Shown piece after piece: positions 6,517-11,222 of a DNA stretch of 11,222 nucleotides; position 1 is the stretch's first letter; each line of letters starts with the position of its first letter. Under the pieces are notes generated by a model. That model saw only the letters and a list, made by a program, of their open reading frames with translations, was not told where the DNA came from and ran no database searches. Location: positions 1 through 11,222 of the forward strand of contig JAQUZL010000063.1 in NCBI GenBank assembly GCA_028691385.1, in the 5' to 3' direction. A program made the translations under genes and the position numbers. The stretch comes from Oscillospiraceae bacterium. GTDB lineage: Bacteria; Bacillota; Clostridia; Oscillospirales; Oscillospiraceae.

Positions 6517-7852
6517 GAATGGTTACAGTGACCGGCTGTGCCGCCGTCCACCATCTGGAAAAGCTCGGCATCAGCGTCACAGTGTCATAGGGATAGTCCA
6601 GCAACGGAAACTGCGTTTCAAAGCAGTCTCCCACCTCCCCCGCTCCGCCGGACGTCCAGCGGTCAAGCGTGCGCTCTGCGCCGCTTGGGTCGTAGTAGGT
6701 CTGGGAAAAGACCTGATAGGCAGCGTTTTTTTTCCGCGTCTCGGCCTGCACCGTGATGATCCAGTTTCCATCTTCTCGTTTGGCACTCTCCAATACCGTT
6801 CCCTGCGGCATGGCGCTGGCCGTTCCGCTTGCCAGATCGACGCTGATTTTCTCCATGGATTTATCCAGCCACTGCGCGCCCGTGATCACCAGCTTAAGGT
6901 GCTTGGCTTGGTGAAAATAGGTACTGTCGGCACGGTAGGAATTCATCATTGGAGAGTCCAGACTGCCTGTGGCAGTAATGCCGTTTGCAATCGGCTCAAA
7001 TTTCATGCCCCAATCCGTTTCGATATAAAACTGCAGCTCTTTCAGCCACGCCGTATTGTTGGGGTCATCGGCCATATTTACCCGGAGGTGGCTGGGATAA
7101 ATCTCGAGATCCGTGATGGTGATCTTCTGCCCATCCAGCACGACCGTCTGATCAAGCGTCAGGTGCGTTCCCGTTTCCCGAAATTCGGGGTCAAAGGACA
7201 GCAGAAACGCAAAATGCGCCAGGCTTTCCGGCTGTTGCGGCGTATCGTCCCAGATCGACGTTACCTCTGCAGGCGCTTCCGTCTCTGCCTCCCAAACGTC
7301 CAGCGTAAACAAGAGCTCTGTGGGCACATTGTCCTCCACAAAATCAATGGTGGTGGAGCGCAGCGTGCCGTTTTCCACATCCCAGCCGTTCGGCCCATAG
7401 CTGCACGGCGCAGGCGCGCCGCCCTCTGCATCATATACGCCGGGCTGCTCGCAGAGCTTTGCGTAGCGTGCCGAGGCAAGGCGGTAAAACACGGTGACCT
7501 GCTTTTGGTCCACGATTACCGACTCCACAGCCGCTGTCACCTCGCCGTCCGTCTGCGTCTGTCCAATGGGCTGCACATAGTTGTTTTCCACCGCAGCGCC
7601 AAGTGACGGGGAAAAGGTCACCGCGCTTGCCAGCTCCCGCAGCACCGGCACCTTGGCGCAGGCATAGGCGACCGGCGCGCAGAAGTTCACCAGCGCCACA
7701 AACACCGCAAAGCTTGCTGCCAGCGCCGCGGCCGGCTGCAGCAGATGCCGCCTGCGGCGCAGTCTCTTTTGGGCCAGAGCCAGCGCCGCAGCGCCCACGC
7801 CGGCAGGCGCTGACGCGGCACGCAGCTGCTCCAGTTCTTCCATCCGATTCAT
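6512..7852 (-). CDS. DUF4179-type membrane protein, probable anti-sigma factor
   Basis: 446 residues. A short cytoplasmic N-terminus (about 1-36) with Arg-rich KRLRRRRH ends in one membrane segment (about 39-59, AAALAASFAVFVALVNF). A large extracytoplasmic region follows. Its first part, FSPSLGAAVENNYVQPIGQT then VTAAVESVIVDQKQVTVFYRL, matches the pattern of DUF4179 proteins coded after ECF sigma genes in Clostridia and Bacilli. The rest appears all-beta (DUF5643-like in position, not provable here). It overlaps the sigma gene by 4 nt (ATGA), so the two are translationally coupled, and this supports its role as the membrane partner that holds the sigma factor. No HxxxCxxC zinc anti-sigma motif is seen in the short cytoplasmic part. 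The ATG at 7850-7852 has AGGAGGAG 5 nt upstream. The anti-sigma function is inferred. Confidence 0.82.
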   Translation of the reverse strand: MNRMEELEQLRAASAPAGVGAAALALAQKRLRRRRHLLQPAAALAASFAVFVALVNFCAPVAYACAKVPVLRELASAVTFSPSLGAAVENNYVQPIGQTQTDGEVTAAVESVIVDQKQVTVFYRLASARYAKLCEQPGVYDAEGGAPAPCSYGPNGWDVENGTLRSTTIDFVEDNVPTELLFTLDVWEAETEAPAEVTSIWDDTPQQPESLAHFAFLLSFDPEFRETGTHLTLDQTVVLDGQKITITDLEIYPSHLRVNMADDPNNTAWLKELQFYIETDWGMKFEPIANGITATGSLDSPMMNSYRADSTYFHQAKHLKLVITGAQWLDKSMEKISVDLASGTASAMPQGTVLESAKREDGNWIITVQAETRKKNAAYQVFSQTYYDPSGAERTLDRWTSGGAGEVGDCFETQFPLLDYPYDTVTLMPSFSRWWTAAQPVTVTIQ

Positions 7853-8322
7853 AGCGACTCCTCCTCTTCTGACAGAGCCAGACGCAAAAGTGTCAGCGCC
7901 CGCTTCTGCCGCGTTGCAGCCGTACCCTGCGGAATTTGCAGCAGGGCTGCAGTCTCCCGCAGCGTATAACCGGAAAAATACCGTAAAATCACAATCTGGC
8001 CCAGCTCATCGGGCAGGCAGCGGATTGCCTGCCGCAGCGGCAGCGCGTCGAAGCGCTCCTGCGCGGTCTCCGGCAGCGTTTCCAGCGCGCAGTGGCGCTT
8101 TAATCGGCGGCGCTCATCGGAGCAGACATTGAGCAGGATTCTTGTGATCCAAGTGTCAAAGTACTCCGGCTGGCGCAGCTTTTTGCACCCGCACAGTGCC
8201 CGATACACCGCCTCGTCCATGCACTCCGTTGCCGCCGTTTCGCTGCCGAGCTGTAGCAGTGCCATTTGATACAGTTTGCCGCCGCACTGCTCCACGCGCA
8301 CGGAAAATCCCTCCTGTGTCAT
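7849..8322 (-). CDS. ECF-type RNA polymerase sigma factor
   Basis: 157 residues. Region 2 spans about 10-77 and includes FDTWITRILLNVCSDERRR (55-73), the usual core-binding/-10 recognition segment. Region 4 spans about 94-150, with LPDELGQIVILRYFSGYTLRE, then the helix-turn-helix ETAALLQIPQGTAATRQKRAL (123-143). Regions 1 and 3 are absent, which defines the ECF group. The ATG at 8320-8322 has an AAGGAGGAG site 5 nt upstream. It is the first gene of a two-gene unit with the DUF4179 membrane protein; such sigma factors normally transcribe their own operon after an envelope signal frees them. The regulon is not visible. Confidence in the ECF assignment is high; the signal is unknown. Confidence 0.93.
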   Translation of the reverse strand: MTQEGFSVRVEQCGGKLYQMALLQLGSETAATECMDEAVYRALCGCKKLRQPEYFDTWITRILLNVCSDERRRLKRHCALETLPETAQERFDALPLRQAIRCLPDELGQIVILRYFSGYTLRETAALLQIPQGTAATRQKRALTLLRLALSEEEESL

Positions 8323-8351
8323 TCGTCTCCTCCTTTGTGTTGCATCTATTA

Positions 8352-8378
8352 GACGGCCAGCCCCGCCGATTTTATTGC
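8352..8378 (-). promoter_or_regulatory. Candidate ECF-type (autoregulated) promoter of the sigma/DUF4179 unit
   Basis: Read on the minus strand: a GCAATA element (8373-8378) at the -35 position, a 17-nt spacer, then CGTC (8352-8355) followed by TAATAG. CGTC is the common -10 core of ECF promoters in Firmicutes; the -35 part departs from the usual AAC core. An AT-only tract (8381-8396) lies just upstream, like an UP element. The predicted leader is about 20-25 nt and ends in the sigma gene's ribosome binding site. Pattern-based and tentative. Confidence 0.42.
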
Positions 8379-8404
8379 GGAAAAAAATTATTTTTTACAG
8401 ATGA

Positions 8405-8440
8405 AAAGGCGGGGAATCGGCAAACCGATTCCCCGCCTTT
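8405..8440 (-). terminator. Terminator after the phosphofructokinase gene
   Basis: A perfect 16-bp stem (8405-8420 with 8425-8440) with a CAAA loop (TTTG on the minus strand), GC-rich in the middle and ending in four T on the minus strand. It begins 27 nt after the stop at 8468 and separates this gene from the sigma unit transcribed in the same direction. Confidence 0.85.
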
Positions 8441-8467
8441 ATAATTTGGTTTTTGCGCGATGCTTAC

Positions 8468-9703
8468 TTACTTTGCAAATACCTTTTTCAAGCGGCAAAA
8501 CCGCGGCAGACCGTCCTCGCGGGGCAGTGCGCTCTCGCCGACCACCAGCGGCGCGCAATAGTCGATAAACGCCTGCGTCACGCCGTTTCCGGCCTCATTG
8601 ATCATCTCCGGCGGCATCTTTTTCTCATAGTTTGCCACCTGCTCGAGATCAAACAGCTGCAGCTGGCACCGATAGCCATTGGTGCGGTCGCAGACAAAGC
8701 CGACCATTTTTCCGGTGGTTCCGGCAAGGGTTTCCTCCACCGCGCGTTTGCGGGCCGCCATGGACTCGGCAATATCCGTGCCGGACGCCACATGCGCCGC
8801 GCAGCGCTGCAAAAGGCTCAGCTCGATCCCACGGGTCTTTGCGCCGGTCTTTTCCTTGACCGCATTGGCAAGCACTGCCGCCAAGCCGCCCAGCTGCGCA
8901 TGGCCAAAGCCATCGGTCGCCGCCGTCTTTGCCTCGGACACGAAGCTGCCGTCTGCATAATGAATGCCCTCGGACACCGCAACGATGCAATAGCCGTTTT
9001 TCCGGTAAAGCGCATCCACCTCCTGCAGGAATTGATTCATATCGAAGTCCCGCTCCGGCAGATAGATGAGATCCGGCGCACAGCCCTTGGTGCCTGCCAG
9101 CGCGCAGGCGGCGGTCAGCCAGCCCGCATGGCGACCCATGCACTCCACAATGGTCACCGTGCCGGTGTCATAGACGTGGGCGTCCAGATACACCTCCATA
9201 AAGGTGGTGGCAATGTATTTTGCCGCAGAGGCATAGCCCGGGCAATGATCCGTGCCAAACAGATCGTTGTCAATGGTTTTCGGCACGCCCATCACGCGGC
9301 ACTCATAACCAACCTTGGCCAGATAGCGGCTGACCTTGGCGCAGGTGTCCATGGAATCGTTGCCGCCGATATAGAAGAAATAACGCACCTGATACTTTTT
9401 GAAAATCTCCAAAATCCGGCGGTAATCCGTTTCATCCTCTTCCGGCTTCTTCATTTTGTACCGGCAGGAGCCAAGCGCGGAAGACGGGGTATAGGGAAGC
9501 AGGGCAAGCTCCTTGGGGTCTTCCTCATCCATGATCAAAAGCTGATCGTCCAGTACGCCGCGGATGCCATGATATGCGCCGTACACCCTCGTGATCGCGG
9601 GATCGTCCAGCGCGGCCTTGATGACGCCGTAGGCACTGGCGTTGATGACAGAAGTGGGACCGCCGGACTGTCCGACGATACAAGCGCCTTCTAATCTGCT
9701 CAT
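8468..9703 (-). CDS. pfp: 6-phosphofructokinase, pyrophosphate-dependent type
   Basis: Phosphorylates fructose 6-phosphate to fructose 1,6-bisphosphate in glycolysis; the PPi-linked form is reversible. 411 residues, longer than the roughly 320 of the classic bacterial ATP enzyme. GQSGGPTSVINAS (11-23) is the phosphate-donor loop. IGGNDSMDT (112-120) carries Asp where ATP enzymes have Gly (GGDGS), and PKTIDND (141-147) carries Lys where ATP enzymes have Gly (PGTIDND). This Asp-plus-Lys pair is the established mark of pyrophosphate use. D145 is the expected catalytic base and MGRHAGW (189-195) contacts fructose 6-phosphate. The ATG at 9701-9703 has GGAGG 8 nt upstream. It is transcribed divergently from fba and has its own terminator. 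The family is certain; donor specificity is inferred from two residues, and note Asn in place of the first Asp of GGDDS. Confidence 0.93.
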   Translation of the reverse strand: MSRLEGACIVGQSGGPTSVINASAYGVIKAALDDPAITRVYGAYHGIRGVLDDQLLIMDEEDPKELALLPYTPSSALGSCRYKMKKPEEDETDYRRILEIFKKYQVRYFFYIGGNDSMDTCAKVSRYLAKVGYECRVMGVPKTIDNDLFGTDHCPGYASAAKYIATTFMEVYLDAHVYDTGTVTIVECMGRHAGWLTAACALAGTKGCAPDLIYLPERDFDMNQFLQEVDALYRKNGYCIVAVSEGIHYADGSFVSEAKTAATDGFGHAQLGGLAAVLANAVKEKTGAKTRGIELSLLQRCAAHVASGTDIAESMAARKRAVEETLAGTTGKMVGFVCDRTNGYRCQLQLFDLEQVANYEKKMPPEMINEAGNGVTQAFIDYCAPLVVGESALPREDGLPRFCRLKKVFAK

Positions 9704-9740
9704 ATTTCATTCCTCCAGTTTGGTGATTTGTACCATAAAT

Positions 9741-9769
9741 ATTATAACGCATTCACCGAGAAATGTAAA
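9741..9769 (-). promoter_or_regulatory. Sigma-A promoter of the phosphofructokinase gene
   Basis: On the minus strand: -35 TTTACA (9764-9769), a 17-nt spacer, perfect -10 TATAAT (9741-9746). Expected start near 9735, giving a leader of about 30 nt. Confidence 0.75.
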
Positions 9770-9777
9770 TCGCTCTC

Positions 9778-9806
9778 TTGCATTCATCGGGTAATCTTGG
9801 TAAGAT
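9778..9806 (+). promoter_or_regulatory. Sigma-A promoter of fba
   Basis: -35 TTGCAT (9778-9783), a 17-nt spacer, -10 TAAGAT (9801-9806). Expected start near 9813. Its -35 box is only 8 nt from the -35 box of the divergent phosphofructokinase promoter. Confidence 0.6.
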
Positions 9807-9814
9807 GAGGGTGT

Positions 9815-9821
9815 AAAGGAG
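9815..9821 (+). promoter_or_regulatory. Ribosome binding site that fixes the fba start
   Basis: AAAGGAG ends 9 nt before the ATG at 9831. An in-frame TTG at 9822 directly abuts the site, leaving no spacer, so the ATG is the start. Confidence 0.75.
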
Positions 9822-9830
9822 TTGAGTAAT

Positions 9831-10766
9831 ATGCCTCTTGTTACCAGTACCGAAATGTTCCGGAAAGCATATGACGGCGGTTATGCAATTGGTGCGTTCA
9901 ATGTCAACAACATGGAAATCATTCAGGGCATCACCGAAGCCGCCCGCGCGTGCAGCGCGCCGGTGATTCTGCAGGTCTCCAAGGGAGCCCGCGCCTATGC
10001 CAACAGAACTTATCTTATGAAGCTGGTGGAAGCCGCAGAAATCGAAACCGGCCTGCCCATCTGCCTCCATCTCGACCATGGCGATTCCTTTGAAACCTGC
10101 AAAAGCTGCGTGGACGATGGTTTCACCTCTGTCATGATCGACGCATCGTCCAAGACGCTGGATGAAAACATTGCCATCACCCGACAGGTTGTGGAATACG
10201 CGCACGCCCATGGCGTCGTGGTGGAAGCCGAGCTTGGCACCCTCGCCGGCATTGAAGATGAGGTGAAGGTCGCTGCAGACGCATCTTCCTACACCCGCGC
10301 GGAGGATGTGCAGGAATTTGTGCAGCGGACAGGCTGTGATTCTCTGGCCATCGCCATCGGCACCTCCCACGGTGCATTCAAATTCAAGCCCGGCTCCAAG
10401 CCGCAGCTTCGCTTTGACATCCTTGAGGACGTCGCAAAGCGCCTGCCCGGCTTCCCCATTGTCCTGCATGGCTCATCATCTGTGCCGCAGGAGTTTGTGA
10501 GAATGGTCAATGAAAACGGCGGCAATATGCCCGGCGCAATCGGTGTTCCTGAAGATCAGCTGCGGCAGGCCGCGCGAATGGCAGTCTGCAAGATCAACAT
10601 CGACTCGGATCTGCGTCTGGCTATGACCGGAACAATTCGCAAGTACATGGTTGATCATCCGGCAGACTTTGACCCGCGGCAGTATCTCAAGCCCGCGCGC
10701 GAGAACATTAAGCAGCTCGTCATGCACAAAATCACCGACGTGCTCGGCTGCGACAATAAAATCTAA
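9831..10766 (+). CDS. fba: Class II fructose-bisphosphate aldolase
   Basis: Zinc-dependent cleavage of fructose 1,6-bisphosphate to dihydroxyacetone phosphate and glyceraldehyde 3-phosphate; cytoplasmic. 311 residues from the ATG at 9831. GAFNVNNME (21-29) and LHLDHGD (79-85) contain the catalytic Asp (D82) and a zinc ligand (H83). EAELGTLAG (132-140) contains the acidic residue of the second metal site. GTSHGAF (177-183) and LHGSSSVP (212-219) supply the other zinc histidines (H180, H213). KINIDSDLR (254-262) binds the substrate phosphate. Length and motifs fit the Firmicute class IIB group. It diverges from the phosphofructokinase gene that makes its substrate and is closed by a strong terminator, so it is likely monocistronic. 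Confidence 0.97.
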   Translation: MPLVTSTEMFRKAYDGGYAIGAFNVNNMEIIQGITEAARACSAPVILQVSKGARAYANRTYLMKLVEAAEIETGLPICLHLDHGDSFETCKSCVDDGFTSVMIDASSKTLDENIAITRQVVEYAHAHGVVVEAELGTLAGIEDEVKVAADASSYTRAEDVQEFVQRTGCDSLAIAIGTSHGAFKFKPGSKPQLRFDILEDVAKRLPGFPIVLHGSSSVPQEFVRMVNENGGNMPGAIGVPEDQLRQAARMAVCKINIDSDLRLAMTGTIRKYMVDHPADFDPRQYLKPARENIKQLVMHKITDVLGCDNKI

Positions 10767-10773
10767 CCGGTGC

Positions 10774-10812
10774 AAAAAGCTGCTGCAGAAGGACTCTGCA
10801 GCAGCTTTTTTT
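10774..10812. terminator. Terminator of fba, probably bidirectional
   Basis: A perfect 16-bp stem (10774-10789 with 10795-10810) with a 5-nt loop, followed by seven T in total (10806-10812) on the plus strand. On the minus strand it ends in five T, so it can also stop the convergent YgiQ-like gene, whose stop codon is 54 nt away. Confidence 0.9.
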
Positions 10813-10865
10813 GCCCCGTTTTTCTGAAACGCTTCCAAGCGCAGCATTCCAAGAAGTTGCGGATA

Positions 10866-11222
10866 CTATCTATATGATCTTTTTCCGCGCTTCGGCTGTT
10901 TTCCGCACGTCGTGGGCGCGGCGCTTTTCGGCGCGGTCTTTGGCGGCCGGGATGGCCGTTTGGCCGGCTTTGTCAGCGGTGAGCGGCCATCATGCGGCCC
11001 GGTCCGCAATTTTCCATCTGCCGACTTTCCTGCCGCTGCCGGTTTTTTTCCGGTAGGCTTGCCCGCTGCCGGTTTTCGCGGGGGCGGAACGCGGACGCCG
11101 CGGGGGCGAATCAGGCAGTCTTTTTCAAAGCCGATGAGATCCTCTCTGCCCGCTTTTACCAGTGCTTCCCAGACCAGATAATAATTTTTCGGATTGCGGT
11201 ACTGAATCAGCGCCCGCTGCAT
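10866..11222 (-). CDS. YgiQ-family radical SAM protein, C-terminal end (cut by window edge)
   Basis: 118 codons are visible; the reading frame remains open at the right edge, so the methionine at the edge need not be a start. The first 40 residues, MQRALIQYRNPKNYYLVWEA then LVKAGREDLIGFEKDCLIRP, match the conserved C-terminal DUF3362 region of YgiQ proteins, which lies after the radical SAM core (CxxxCxxC, not in view). The remaining 78 residues are a low-complexity basic tail rich in Lys, Arg, Pro and Ala, with repeats of KPAAGK and KPA-type words and the end KQPKRGKRSYR. Family members often end in a short basic tail, but this one is long. Molecular function of YgiQ proteins is not established. 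Convergent with fba. Confidence 0.8.
   Translation of the reverse strand: MQRALIQYRNPKNYYLVWEALVKAGREDLIGFEKDCLIRPRGVRVPPPRKPAAGKPTGKKPAAAGKSADGKLRTGPHDGRSPLTKPAKRPSRPPKTAPKSAAPTTCGKQPKRGKRSYR

Noticed and set aside
6515..7606. 363-codon plus-strand open frame opposite the DUF4179 gene
   Set aside because: Starts inside the bidirectional terminator's edge, has no family resemblance, and mirrors the codons of the minus-strand gene.
8453..9694. 413-codon plus-strand open frame opposite the phosphofructokinase gene
   Set aside because: Antisense shadow; the minus strand carries unmistakable phosphofructokinase motifs.
9763..9786. Possible catabolite-responsive (cre) site between pfp and fba, TGTAAATCGCTC...
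   Set aside because: Resembles the TGNAANCG pattern only with an inserted base, and the right half does not match; too weak to annotate.
1..11222. Defence system, prophage, integrative element or CRISPR array
   Set aside because: No integrase, transposase, phage gene, direct-repeat array or tRNA attachment site was seen; gene content is core metabolism and housekeeping.

Overview
The window looks like a chromosomal segment of a GC-rich, anaerobic, fermentative Firmicute of the Clostridia, most likely in the Oscillospiraceae/Ruminococcaceae neighbourhood. This assignment is inferred from protein character only. The clues are a YtvI-type sporulation membrane protein, a short clostridial Pta, a phosphofructokinase with pyrophosphate-type active-site residues, a class II aldolase, an ECF sigma/DUF4179 pair, and strong AGGAGG-type ribosome binding sites. 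There are eleven protein genes, two of them cut by the window edges. I saw no RNA genes, insertion sequences, CRISPR arrays, phage genes or direct repeats.

Left part (1-2311, minus strand): an aspartate-pathway operon reads leftward from a good promoter near 2283-2311. Its order is a PheB-like ACT protein, homoserine dehydrogenase (hom), then the N-terminal part of aspartate kinase (lysC), which runs off the left edge. Spacing is tight and each gene has its own strong ribosome binding site. Diverging from it on the plus strand are a YtvI/AI-2E-type membrane protein (2422-3480) and an RluA-family pseudouridine synthase (3532-4410).

Middle (4475-6516, plus strand): pta has a near-consensus promoter and its own terminator. 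It is followed by a RarD-type EamA permease that starts with TTG. The permease converges on an ECF-sigma/DUF4179 two-gene unit on the minus strand (6512-8322). The convergence point is a perfect 21-bp inverted repeat that contains both stop codons and should terminate from both sides. The sigma and DUF4179 genes overlap by ATGA and have a candidate ECF-type (CGTC) promoter.

Right part (8405-11222): a PPi-type phosphofructokinase (minus) and a class II fructose-bisphosphate aldolase (plus) diverge from a 127-nt region. That region holds two well-spaced sigma-A promoters almost back to back. They catalyse consecutive glycolytic steps (F6P to FBP to triose phosphates). After the aldolase terminator lies the C-terminal end of a YgiQ-like radical SAM protein with an unusual basic Pro/Lys/Ala-rich tail, cut by the right edge.

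Most of this is central metabolism and housekeeping, and I found no convincing new defence or mobile system. The observations most worth a second look are the ACT-hom-lysC operon with a shortened Hom C-terminus, the sigma/DUF4179 module with its candidate promoter, the stop-codon-embedding bidirectional terminator, the divergent glycolytic promoter pair, and the YgiQ tail.
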